Shown piece after piece: positions 39,144 to 46,898 of a stretch of DNA of 64,000 nucleotides. A model generated the notes under the pieces. The model saw only the letters and a list, made by a program, of their open reading frames with translations. It was not told the DNA's origin and made no database searches. Positions within the stretch are counted from its first letter, which is position 1; the number at the start of each line of letters is the position of its first letter. The stretch covers positions 1 through 64,000 of the forward strand of contig NZ_LYPB01000054.1 of assembly GCF_001653565.1 (NCBI RefSeq). Direction: 5' to 3'. The stretch is from Paenibacillus oryzisoli. GTDB taxonomy: Bacteria; Bacillota; Bacilli; Paenibacillales; NBRC-103111. The translations under genes and the position numbers were made by a program.

Positions 39144-42110
39144 ATGATTAAAGAGAATGAAATTATTAGTTTGATGCAAGAAGAGGCCTATAAGCCTATG
39201 TCCTATAAAGAGCTTGAGAAGCATTTTGGAATAGGAAGTGCGAATGAGTTTAAGGATTTCATTAAATTGCTCAATCAATTAGAAGAAAGCGGACATATCG
39301 TTAGGGGCCCCAATGATCGTTATGGCGTTCCGGAACGGATGAATTTGGTTAAAGGCAAGTTGCAGGCCCATGCGAAGGGTTTTGCATTCCTCATTCCTGA
39401 GGACCGTGAGCACCCGGATGTTTACATTAATGCACATGACCTGAATACCGCGATGAACGGTGATATCGTATTCGTGAAAGTTACATCGCGCAGTCAAGGC
39501 GGCGGTCGTCTGGAGGGTGAAGTTGTACGTGTAATTACACGTGCGAACTCGCAAATCGTTGGGGTATTTCAAAGCCAAGATACGTATGCCTTCGTCATTG
39601 CGGATGATAAACGGGTAACAAGAGATATATTTATCCCGCAGCATGCTTTTATGGGAGCAGTCTCTGGACAGAAGGTTGTTGTGAAAATCGTAAACTATCC
39701 GGAGGGACGGTCAGCGGCGGAAGGCGAAGTAATTGAGATTCTGGGTCATAAAGATGATCCAGGTGTCGATATTTTGGCGATCATTCGCCAACATCAATTA
39801 CCGGAAGCTTTCCAACCTGAAGTACTGGCAGAAGCAGATGCAGCACCCGATTCGATTACGGAAGAAGAAATCATCGGTCAGGGACGTCGTGATCTTCGTG
39901 CGAAAACCATTGTAACCATCGACGGTGAAGATGCCAAGGATTTGGACGATGCCGTGAATGTAGAGCTGTTGGAGAATGGAAACGTTCGACTTGGCGTGCA
40001 TATTGCCGATGTGAGCTATTATGTGCGGGAAGGTACGGCGCTTGATATTGAGGCCTATAATCGAGGATGTTCGGTGTATTTGACCGATCGTGTAATTCCG
40101 ATGCTGCCGCACCGTTTATCGAACGGGATATGTTCATTGAACCCGCAAGTAGACCGACTGACCATGTCTTGTGAAATGGAATTTGACCAAGATTTGAAAG
40201 TCGTTAATCATGAGATTTTCACCAGTGTGATCAAAACAAAAGAACGCATGACCTATACGAATGTACGCAAGCTGCTGACAGGTGAGGCAGAGCCGGAAAT
40301 CGTGGAGAAATATGCGTATTTAATGGATGACTTCAAACGCATGGAGGAGCTGGCAGGTAGACTGCGTTCCAGACGGATGAAGCGCGGCGCGATTGATTTT
40401 GACTTTGAAGAGTCCAAAATTCTTGTCGATGCGGATGGCAAACCAACGGATATTGTCAAAAGAGAGCGATCCGTCGCTGAGATGATGATCGAAGAGTTCA
40501 TGCTAGCCGCCAATGAGACGGTTGCTGAGCATTTCACATGGTTGAAAGTGCCGTTCCTGTACCGGGTGCATGAGGATCCGGATTCCGAGAAGTTGATGAA
40601 CTTCATGGAGTTCGTAACAACCTTCGGCTATGCGATGCGCGGCGGTAAAGGCGGGGCGATTCATGCGCGTTCCTTGCAGGCATTATTAGAAGATATCAAG
40701 GGAACGCCTGAAGAAGGCGTGATTAGTAAAGTCATGCTGCGCTCGATGAAGCAAGCGAAGTATGATGCGCAGAGTTTGGGGCATTTTGGCTTAGCCGCAG
40801 AGTTTTATTCTCATTTCACATCGCCTATTCGTCGTTACCCGGATTTGGTTATTCATCGTGTTATTCGTGAAGTGTTGGAGAACGGTGGTACGCTTCCGGA
40901 TCAACGTCATGATTATTTAGCTTCGCGTATGAATGATATTGCCCAGCAGTCTTCCGAGCGTGAGCGCGTTGCTGTCGATGCAGAACGTGATACAGAAGCT
41001 TTGAAGAAAGCGCAATACATGTTGGATAAAGTCGGTGAAGAGTTCGAGGGTATTATCTCGAGCGTAACGGGCTTCGGTATGTTCATTGAATTGGACAACA
41101 CGGTTGAGGGGTTAATTCGTCTGAGCGATTTGACTGACGATTATTACAACCATCATGAGAAGCAGCATGCGCTGATCGGTGAGCGTACCTCCAAAATTTA
41201 TCGACTTGGGGACAGCATCAAAGTGCGTGTTGCTCGCGTGAGTATGGAAGATCATACGATTGATTTCGAATTGTTGGATATGAAACCTCGCAAAGAGGGT
41301 GGATTTAACCGCGGCAGCGGTGGTGGAGGCAAGTTCAAGGGTTCAGGTGGATTCAAAGGTTTCCGTGGTGGAAAAGATAAAAGCGGCAGAGCCGATAAGG
41401 GGAAAGGCGGAACGAACGGCAGACCTGAGAAAGGCAAAGGCGGGTACAAAGGCAAGGGTGGCTTTGCCAAAACCCAACCTGTTGTTGGTCAAGGGGACGG
41501 GACGCAAGGCACTGGAGATAAAGGGAAAAAAGGCAGTCGTGCCGATCATGCTGCTGCCAGGCGGATTGAGATGGCTGCTCGCCGGAAAGCTGAAGCTGCT
41601 GGTGGAGTGGAAGGAACGACAGGGACAGAGCAACCTGCAGGAGCGGGGCGCTCTGGTAGTAAAAGATCCAGAGGTAGAGGACAAAATGGGGCCAATACTG
41701 GTGGAGATGGCAAGGCGGATCATATTGCTGGCATTGGCACAGGAGAAGGCCGAGGTCAAGGTGGAGCCTTCCAAGGCAACGCAGCAGGAGGTCAAGGGAA
41801 ATCGCGCCGAGGCAAGGGTGGTAGTAAGCCTTGGAGCGACCAGCGCGACAAGGGCGGAAAGATTGGCGAAGGCGGCAGCTTGCGCCAGCGGTTGCAGTCC
41901 GTCGGCGCAGGGCGGACGGACAGTGGGGTTGGCCAGGGCGGTGAGCGTGGCCGTGGGGTTTCGCTTGGGGGCGAAGCCCAAGTGGGCGGTGGCGGTGGCG
42001 CTGCTGCGGAGCGCAGCGCCATGGATTGGGCGAGCGGCGTGAACGCGCTCGCCAAGGGCGGTCGTCGCCGGAGCGACGACGGCGATGGTAGCAAGAAGCG
42101 GCGGAGGTAG
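39144..42110 (+). CDS. rnr: Ribonuclease R with very long low-complexity C-terminal tail
   Basis: 3'-5' exoribonuclease, 988 residues against roughly 780-820 usual. Order: winged helix (1-~75), two cold-shock domains (~80-235), RNB catalytic domain starting DGEDAKDLDDAVNV near 260 with its metal Asp residues, and S1 domain (~631-710, EEFEGIISSVTGFGMFIEL). From ~716 to the end the chain is Gly/Lys/Arg/Ala rich with no fold, ending KKRRR, and its DNA is markedly G+C rich. Basic tails in RNase R help unwind structured RNA and bind ribosomes. With SmpB and tmRNA, encoded next, it degrades the mRNA of stalled ribosomes. Confidence 0.95.
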   Translation: MIKENEIISLMQEEAYKPMSYKELEKHFGIGSANEFKDFIKLLNQLEESGHIVRGPNDRYGVPERMNLVKGKLQAHAKGFAFLIPEDREHPDVYINAHDLNTAMNGDIVFVKVTSRSQGGGRLEGEVVRVITRANSQIVGVFQSQDTYAFVIADDKRVTRDIFIPQHAFMGAVSGQKVVVKIVNYPEGRSAAEGEVIEILGHKDDPGVDILAIIRQHQLPEAFQPEVLAEADAAPDSITEEEIIGQGRRDLRAKTIVTIDGEDAKDLDDAVNVELLENGNVRLGVHIADVSYYVREGTALDIEAYNRGCSVYLTDRVIPMLPHRLSNGICSLNPQVDRLTMSCEMEFDQDLKVVNHEIFTSVIKTKERMTYTNVRKLLTGEAEPEIVEKYAYLMDDFKRMEELAGRLRSRRMKRGAIDFDFEESKILVDADGKPTDIVKRERSVAEMMIEEFMLAANETVAEHFTWLKVPFLYRVHEDPDSEKLMNFMEFVTTFGYAMRGGKGGAIHARSLQALLEDIKGTPEEGVISKVMLRSMKQAKYDAQSLGHFGLAAEFYSHFTSPIRRYPDLVIHRVIREVLENGGTLPDQRHDYLASRMNDIAQQSSERERVAVDAERDTEALKKAQYMLDKVGEEFEGIISSVTGFGMFIELDNTVEGLIRLSDLTDDYYNHHEKQHALIGERTSKIYRLGDSIKVRVARVSMEDHTIDFELLDMKPRKEGGFNRGSGGGGKFKGSGGFKGFRGGKDKSGRADKGKGGTNGRPEKGKGGYKGKGGFAKTQPVVGQGDGTQGTGDKGKKGSRADHAAARRIEMAARRKAEAAGGVEGTTGTEQPAGAGRSGSKRSRGRGQNGANTGGDGKADHIAGIGTGEGRGQGGAFQGNAAGGQGKSRRGKGGSKPWSDQRDKGGKIGEGGSLRQRLQSVGAGRTDSGVGQGGERGRGVSLGGEAQVGGGGGAAAERSAMDWASGVNALAKGGRRRSDDGDGSKKRRR

Positions 42111-42136
42111 TCGCCGGTTCTTGCTTTTCGGGTGGG

Positions 42137-42171
42137 ATCTTGCTACAATAGGTTGCACATTGTAGCAAGAT
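42137..42171. terminator. Strong hairpin between rnr and smpB
   Basis: ATCTTGCTACAAT-N9-ATTGTAGCAAGAT, a perfect 13-bp stem. Only ATTT follows, so it may be a leaky terminator or an mRNA-stabilising/processing stem between rnr and smpB. Confidence 0.6.
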
Positions 42172-42207
42172 TTACCTGCATTTTAGCGTGCGGGAGGAGG
42201 ATCTCAC

Positions 42208-42690
42208 GTGGCAACTAAGAAGGCCGATGGCAAACTGCTCGCCCAGAATAAAAAGGCATCACACGATTATTTCATTGAAGATACGTATGAATGCGGTCTT
42301 GTCCTGACCGGCACGGAGATCAAATCCTTACGGGCAGGTAAAGCCAACATTGGCGACAGTTTCTCGACCATTCGCAATGGCGAAGCATTTGTACACAATA
42401 TGCATATCAGTCCTTTTGAACAGGGAAATCGCAGCAATCCAGAAGATCCTACACGGACGCGGAAGCTGTTATTGAAGAAAGTGCAAATCGCCAAAATCCT
42501 CGGCCAAGCTAAGCAAGAAGGGTATACCGTTGTTCCATTGAAGGTATATATCCGGAATGGTTATGCGAAGCTGCTGATTGGCATTGGTAAAGGGAAGAAG
42601 CAATACGACAAGCGTGAATCTGCTGCGAAGAAAGATGCGCAACGCGATATTCAACGTGCTTTGCGTGAGAAGCAGAAGATTGCCAGATAG
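42208..42690 (+). CDS. smpB: SsrA-binding protein SmpB
   Basis: 160-residue tmRNA partner. [29 protein letters not shown] (in pieces), [29 protein letters not shown] and the basic C-terminal helix [23 protein letters not shown], which reads the empty mRNA channel of stalled ribosomes. RBS GGAGGAGG. tmRNA is encoded 175 bp downstream. Confidence 0.97.
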   Translation: MATKKADGKLLAQNKKASHDYFIEDTYECGLVLTGTEIKSLRAGKANIGDSFSTIRNGEAFVHNMHISPFEQGNRSNPEDPTRTRKLLLKKVQIAKILGQAKQEGYTVVPLKVYIRNGYAKLLIGIGKGKKQYDKRESAAKKDAQRDIQRALREKQKIAR

Positions 42691-42736
42691 CTTGGACGTA
42701 CTGGAAGGTAACACCTTGGCTTCCATGAACCTAGTG

Positions 42737-42764
42737 TTCACTTTGCTGAGGCATGTGGTATACT
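42737..42764 (+). promoter_or_regulatory. Putative promoter of ssrA
   Basis: TATACT (42759-42764) with upstream TGG (extended -10) and a weak TTCACT 16 bp before it. About 100 nt of precursor would be trimmed to reach the mature 5' end. Confidence 0.5.
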
Positions 42765-42864
42765 AGTACATGTAACGAAGAGATTTGATTTCGATTTCGA
42801 GTAACTTGGCTCTACAGCTTGTCCTTTTAACCTTCACCGTCTCTGACGGTTACGAAGGCAATCC

Positions 42865-43226
42865 GGGGGTGTTCTTGGATTCGACGGGGATAGTTTGAGC
42901 GCGGGTTGCGGGTAGTGGGGCCGCGTCCACTATAAAACGCTAAAGCCTATTAAATGGCAAAACACAAAACAACTACGCTTTAGCAGCTTAATAACCTGTT
43001 AGCGTGCTTCTACTCAGCATCGCCCATGTGACTGGGATAGGGGCTCAACTATAGTGGGATACGACGTTTGGTCTCCGCCTGGGGTCGGACGTAGGAAGAC
43101 AATCAGGCTGACCCAACGCATAGCCGGTTACGGGGCGATGCTCGGGTGACATCAAAACTGTGACTACACCCGTAGATGCCTGTGTGGCAATATTTTCGGA
43201 CAGGGGTTCGACTCCCCTCACCTCCA
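42865..43226 (+). ncRNA. ssrA: Transfer-messenger RNA (tmRNA)
   Basis: 362 nt. The 5' GGGGGTG pairs with 3' CACCTCC to form the Ala-tRNA-like acceptor with the identity G-U pair; the T-arm is GGGGTTCGACTCCCC. The tag reading frame begins at GGC 42956 and ends with tandem TAA at 42989-42994, giving (A)GKTQNNYALAA, where Ala comes from the charged tmRNA. The ALAA end is the ClpXP degradation signal. CCA is not encoded. Pairs with SmpB just upstream. Confidence 0.96.
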
Positions 43227-43231
43227 TACAG

Positions 43232-43265
43232 AGATGAAAGCACCCAATGAGGGTGCTTTTGTTTT
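43232..43265 (+). terminator. Terminator of ssrA
   Basis: AAAGCACCC-AATGA-GGGTGCTTT followed by TGTTTT. Confidence 0.85.
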
Positions 43266-43383
43266 AATACCCATAAGTTTGCCGAACGGCAAGCTTATGC
43301 TTCAAAAATCACCCGGCAAACTTATGCTTTAAAATAGAATTTTAAGTTATGAGTCCAACGGAAACCTTATTATTATGGGTATT
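43266..43383. repeat. 11-bp inverted repeat enclosing motif array start
   Basis: AATACCCATAA (43266-43276) and TTATGGGTATT (43373-43383) are exact inverted copies about 100 bp apart, enclosing the first copies of the 13-bp motif. They look like ends of a small excised or decayed element. Confidence 0.5.
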
Positions 43384-43569
43384 TTAATCTGAAACGTCCT
43401 CCCGAAACTGGAGAAAAAGCATCTATTTCTTTAAAACTTATGGCAAGCTTATGGTTCAAAAAAACTTTCGGCAACCTTAGGGGTAAAAAACCGATGAAAA
43501 TCACGATGTAATTGCTGAAAAGTGACTATAATTCGGCAATGTTATGGTTTAATTATCGGCAAACTTACG
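43272..43569. repeat. Array of degenerate CGGCAAACTTATG motifs
   Basis: Copies at 43272-43284 (inverted), 43287-43299, 43314-43326, 43441-43453, 43469-43481, 43534-43546 and 43557-43569, plus a weaker one near 43359. Most read CGGCAA[A/G/C]CTTA[T]G, often followed by GTT or CTT. The first two form a near-palindrome separated by AA. Spacing is irregular, so it is not a CRISPR. It resembles a set of protein-binding sites, such as arm sites of a tyrosine recombinase that once used ssrA as target; that reading is inference. Confidence 0.65.
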
Positions 43570-43607
43570 AATGATGTGACAGCTTTTTCTTTGTATGGGT
43601 GAAACTG

Positions 43608-43656
43608 GGGAGGCGAACCCCTCTAGGGTTCAGTCCCCGTGGACCGGAGCGTAGAG
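43608..43656 (+). repeat. 49-bp repeat copy A (omega-RNA-like scaffold remnant)
   Basis: About 40 of 49 bases match the copy at 44458-44506. It contains a hairpin GAACCC-CTCTA-GGGTTC followed by CCCCGTGGACCGGAGCGTAGAGGA. From memory this resembles the conserved 3' part of omega RNA at the right end of IS605/IS607-type elements carrying TnpB, but no tnpB gene is present. Confidence 0.5.
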
Positions 43657-43839
43657 GAGGGTGAATTTGTGGAAGAAATTGTATGTTAACATAGATCAGA
43701 TGCTAGAACCCTGGTCCATACAAAACTATAATAGTTAATGCTGGACAGGGGTTCATCATAATTACCAAGCCTAACAACAACGTTTTCGGTTTAGGCTTTT
43801 ATGATATAATGAAGGTAAATTAATTTGGAGGTGGAAAGG

Positions 43840-44097
43840 ATGAGATGGGAAGAAGTTCGTGAACAGTTTCCAAATGAATGGATTGTTTGTGAGGCATTAA
43901 AATCCCGCTCGGAGGAAGGATACTGGCTTGTTGATGAGGTGGCTGTCATTGATCGCTTTGATGACTCCGCTGTTGCCATGAAACGGTATTATGAATTGCA
44001 TCGGGAGCAGCCTTACCGGGAATACGGCTTCTTTCACACATCCCGAGAAAAACTGGAACTTCGAGAGAAATGGGCGGGGGTACGGGGACCCAGATGA
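43840..44097 (+). CDS. Small conserved-looking hypothetical protein, upstream partner of retropepsin-like gene
   Basis: 85 residues, acidic, soluble (MRWEEVREQFPNEWIVCEALKS..., then ...RYYELHREQPYREYGFFHTSREKLELRE in pieces). No family I can name with certainty. Start at ATG 43840 behind GGAGGTGG; a -10-like TATAAT lies at 43804-43809. The stop overlaps the ATG of the broken aspartic-protease gene as ATGA, so the two were translationally coupled and probably worked together. Flanked by the two 49-bp repeats, suggesting a shared mobile history. Confidence 0.65.
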   Translation: MRWEEVREQFPNEWIVCEALKSRSEEGYWLVDEVAVIDRFDDSAVAMKRYYELHREQPYREYGFFHTSREKLELREKWAGVRGPR

Positions 44098-44359
44098 ACA
44101 TAGATGTAAAGCATGGATTACCCTTTATAGAAGTAACAATTTCTTATCGCGGTGAAGAATTACATTTGAAAAATGTATTGCTCGATACGGGCTCGGCAGG
44201 AACTATTTTCAGTGCAGATGCAGTGGATACAATCGGGGTTAGGATTGAACCGGGTGATATTACGGTATGGAGATAGACGGTATACTCGGGTTTGATTTCA
44301 TACGTTTATCTGGACTGGTGATTGATTCGAAGGAACTGACCGTACTGGCTAAAGTTTAG
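44094..44359 (+). pseudogene. Retropepsin-like aspartic protease, disrupted
   Basis: Reading from ATG 44094 gives a clan AA start: FIEVTISYRGEELHLKNV then LLDTGSAGTIFSADAV with the catalytic DTG motif, ending early at TGA 44274-44276 (last residues DITVWR). A second frame from 44267 gives MEIDGILGFDFIRLSGLVID, the normal C-terminal part (GILGFDFL motif), stopping at TAG 44357. The middle ~40 codons with the flap region are missing. So a deletion with frameshift has broken a gene of ~140 codons. Confidence 0.75.
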
Positions 44360-44413
44360 GTTACGCTGCGGCAAATTTGGATTTACCAAGTAAAGGCTCA
44401 CCACCATAAAACA

Positions 44414-44440
44414 AAGACACCCTTCGGGGTGTCTTTAGTT
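44414..44440 (+). terminator. Terminator after retropepsin pseudogene
   Basis: AAAGACACCC-TTCG-GGGTGTCTTT, a stable UUCG-capped stem, followed by AGTTTT. Confidence 0.88.
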
Positions 44441-44457
44441 TTATGGTGATGCAAGGT

Positions 44458-44506
44458 GGGAGGAGAACCCCTCTAGGGTTGAGCCTGCGCGAACCGGAGC
44501 GTTGAG
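44458..44506 (+). repeat. 49-bp repeat copy B (omega-RNA-like scaffold remnant)
   Basis: Direct repeat of 43608-43656 with the same AACCC-CTCTA-GGGTT hairpin and ACCGGAGCG block. The two copies bracket the small gene, the broken protease and its terminator (about 800 bp). Confidence 0.5.
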
Positions 44507-44827
44507 TTAGGGATCTGTATCAATAGGCTAGTGTCCAATAGAATGCGGACCTGTAAGCATTGTATATGGACTGAGGAAGACCTAGTTTTACTCTTAACAG
44601 TTGCTGACTTCTGCCTTCACACGTCGAATGCATCATCTCGATGTGGTCAAAATCATTTCGGTTGCAGCCAACAATCGAGAGATCGTCCTTATGGATTAAT
44701 AAGTTTCAGAACTAACATCGTTCTGCTAAAATAGGATCATCATTCAGGATAGGCTGACTAAGTTTATGAAATAGATAATTTTTGGAATAGAATACATTCA
44801 AAAATACGTATATAAGAGGGATTTCTT
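44507..44827. other. Gene-free stretch
   Basis: About 320 bases with no ORF that shows a start, RBS and protein-like composition. It probably holds decayed sequence. AT content rises toward 44800, where a promoter for the following pseudogene may have been. Confidence 0.5.
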
Positions 44828-45246
44828 TTGAATAGACAAGACTTGCAGAAAAAAGTTCGTCATACGGTACATCAACTGGCCTGGGAAAAAGGTTTCGTGA
44901 GCCCATTGGATTTGTTTTTGAAAATGGATAAGATCTCTCCAAAGTTAGTAGAAGAGTGGCGCTTCGGAAGGGTTCCATACCTTGAAAAAGTCCTTCTTGG
45001 GAATTTGGGTCAATTTAGCTTTATCATGAAAGAATTAGGAATACGACAAGGGATCTGAATTTAAAGGAATCCTATACTGCCTATATGTCTTGGGGAAAAG
45101 GGGAGAAACGTCAACTCCGTTTTTCGAAATCAGGTGATTATCACGTTGAACGACAATAGTCTACCCACTATGTAAAGCCACCTCAACCGGACCAAGTCCA
45201 ACTCGAACCGGCTACAGGGGAAGTTATTCAGCTGCAAGGGGGATGA
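44828..45246 (+). pseudogene. Conserved hypothetical protein gene with frameshift and stop
   Basis: From TTG 44828 (GAGGG upstream) the frame reads NRQDLQKKVRHTVHQLAWEK..., ...FVSPLDLFLKMDKISPKLVEEW..., ending LGIRQGI at TGA 45056. Translation resumes one frame away at 45061 with LKESYTAYMSWGKGEKRQLRF, then has an in-frame TAG at 45157 and goes on STHYVKPPQPDQ to TGA 45244. The three pieces read as one protein of ~138 residues of a Bacillota family of unknown function. Two independent lesions mean it is dead, unless they are sequencing errors. Confidence 0.65.
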
Positions 45247-45257
45247 AGCAGTAGGGT

Positions 45258-46604
45258 TTAGCTCCTGCTCATCCATTTTACTAGCTTAGGTGATGCGGTA
45301 TATAGAGGATTATGATACATGATATAGTCAATCGCCTCGGTTTCATCCCCGGAACCGATCGTTGCCGGCGGGTGCTTGGGCATTTTTTTAGACCCGAGGA
45401 TGAAGGGGACTACATGTGGATTTTGCGCAATAGCTTGCTTGAAGAGAGGCTTCATTGATGGATTGACGCCATGCTGTAGGTACGAAATGAGTAATCGATT
45501 ATAGTTGAAGTTCGCACAACTTTCGTCATAATGATTGATTAAGGCGAGCGCTTTCGGGTACTGTTTCAGCAGAATATAGCCCGTTACAAGTAAATATCTG
45601 ATGCCCATATTGTCGTTTGGACACAGGTCGAGCATCTCCTCAAAAATATGAACGCCTTCCTTGTATTGGTGCAAATAGAATAAACAAATCTCCCCATAGC
45701 CGTGCATGGCTCTCATAAACGGTCGCGTCTCCAGCAACCCCCAAAAGTATCCTTTATTCTCAGTAAAAAATGTGGTACCCAGCTGCTTGCGTCCTGCGTC
45801 GATCCCCCGCTTGTACAATTTAGCGGCTTCATCGATATCCTCTAGTTCCTCCGCAATCAGATTGTAGGCATCCGGGTGAAGCGGGTCCAGAGCAAGCGCT
45901 TGTTCGGCCAGTTTTTTCTTCATTTTGGCTGAGGTCGTTTGATTCGCCTGGTCAATCAATTTCTGAGCAGGGCTGGCCTTGGCAAAATCAGGTCGGAAAT
46001 GACGCATCTGCGATTCCAACTCATTTCGAGCGAAATGGTGCACATTCTCGAAGTCATCATCGTCTTCCTCGTCCTCCTCGTCTAGGAGCATAAGATTCAA
46101 GAGTTGATCAAGGCTAGGCGTCATATCCTTGAATCGATTGGACACACTGGCGGATGAAACGCTATACTGCTTGGCCACGGAAGTCTGTGTAATGCTGGAG
46201 TTTCCTGTAAGGATACCCATTACATACTCCATGGTAGCGAAAATAACATCAGGCTTATTGATAATGGGTGAGTAATCCCTTGAATAGGTCATCCACAGGG
46301 TGATAATTGTTATGATTTCGAGCGGTTCATAGCGTTCCCGTAGATGATCGTTCAGTTGCAGTGCAATTGTGCGATACTGCTCAGATGCCCACACTTGGAG
46401 TTCAATAAACTCGACCCGCTCTTCATATGATTGAGGTATGACTTCTTCATATTCTTCCACCTCGTTTTCTTCTGCAAAAAGGGACTGGGTGCCTAAGCGT
46501 ATGACATTGTTGGCTTCATCTTTGTGCAGACAACACTTCTTGTATTTCGCGCCACTGCCGCAAGGGCAAGGGTCGTTTCTACCGACTTTAGCAAGACTTG
46601 ACAT
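45258..46604 (-). CDS. SEC-C motif protein with HTH-like and TPR-like regions
   Basis: 448 residues. The N-terminus MSSLAKVGRNDPCPCGSGAKYKKCC is a SEC-C zinc motif (CPCGSGAKYKKCC). Residues ~130-180 hold TQTSVAKQYSVSSASVSNRF, a helix-turn-helix; an acidic stretch EEDEEDDDDF follows; the rest has TPR-like helices (AEQALALDPLHPDAYNLIAEEL). Zinc SEC-C domains mediate binding to other proteins or the ribosome. Start at 46604 with GGAGG upstream; the frame is open for 80 more codons but these lack an RBS and look random. Function unknown. Confidence 0.75.
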   Translation of the reverse strand: MSSLAKVGRNDPCPCGSGAKYKKCCLHKDEANNVIRLGTQSLFAEENEVEEYEEVIPQSYEERVEFIELQVWASEQYRTIALQLNDHLRERYEPLEIITIITLWMTYSRDYSPIINKPDVIFATMEYVMGILTGNSSITQTSVAKQYSVSSASVSNRFKDMTPSLDQLLNLMLLDEEDEEDDDDFENVHHFARNELESQMRHFRPDFAKASPAQKLIDQANQTTSAKMKKKLAEQALALDPLHPDAYNLIAEELEDIDEAAKLYKRGIDAGRKQLGTTFFTENKGYFWGLLETRPFMRAMHGYGEICLFYLHQYKEGVHIFEEMLDLCPNDNMGIRYLLVTGYILLKQYPKALALINHYDESCANFNYNRLLISYLQHGVNPSMKPLFKQAIAQNPHVVPFILGSKKMPKHPPATIGSGDETEAIDYIMYHNPLYTASPKLVKWMSRS

Positions 46605-46898
46605 GGTAGACCTCCAATAAGAGTTGCTTTTCATATATTTTATCAGGTTATGACTTGGTGGGACAATCCATGGTTGTTTGACGCTATTGAGCAGAGGGGG
46701 CAAGACATTGAAACGTACCGCTAGGGTACGATTATTTATAGGATTGACCCAATAATAAGGAAAAATAACATGATATTGTTTATTCCTTCTTTTATAATAT
46801 ATAAAGAAGCTATCCTTCAAACGGATAGCTTCGTTTTCATACACTAGTGAGTTATTATTTTATTGCTGCGCGAACCACGTGCGTTCTCTTATATCAAA
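46605..46898. other. Intergenic region between SEC-C and uspA genes
   Basis: Nearly 300 bases that hold the leader of the SEC-C gene and the uspA terminator at 46806-46832. No other gene is seen. Confidence 0.5.
46806..46832 (-). terminator. Terminator near uspA
   Basis: GAAGCTATCC-N7-GGATAGCTTC perfect stem. T-run GTTTT on plus and CTTTATA on minus, so it may work in both directions; it lies downstream of leftward uspA. Confidence 0.7.

Noticed and set aside
41343..42168. Two 271-codon minus-strand ORFs and a plus-strand 247-codon ORF over the rnr tail
   Set aside because: All are alternative frames of the GC-rich low-complexity RNase R tail, without RBS or family resemblance.
43272..43569. 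CRISPR array
   Set aside because: Repeat units are only 13 bp, irregularly spaced, degenerate and in both orientations, and no cas gene is near.
44531..44734. 67-codon ORF between the 49-bp repeat and the pseudogene
   Set aside because: No RBS, no recognisable motif, and the surrounding sequence is decayed.
46605..46844. 80-codon N-terminal extension of the SEC-C protein
   Set aside because: Composition is random-looking, it overlaps a terminator-like hairpin, and ATG 46604 has a strong RBS right before it.
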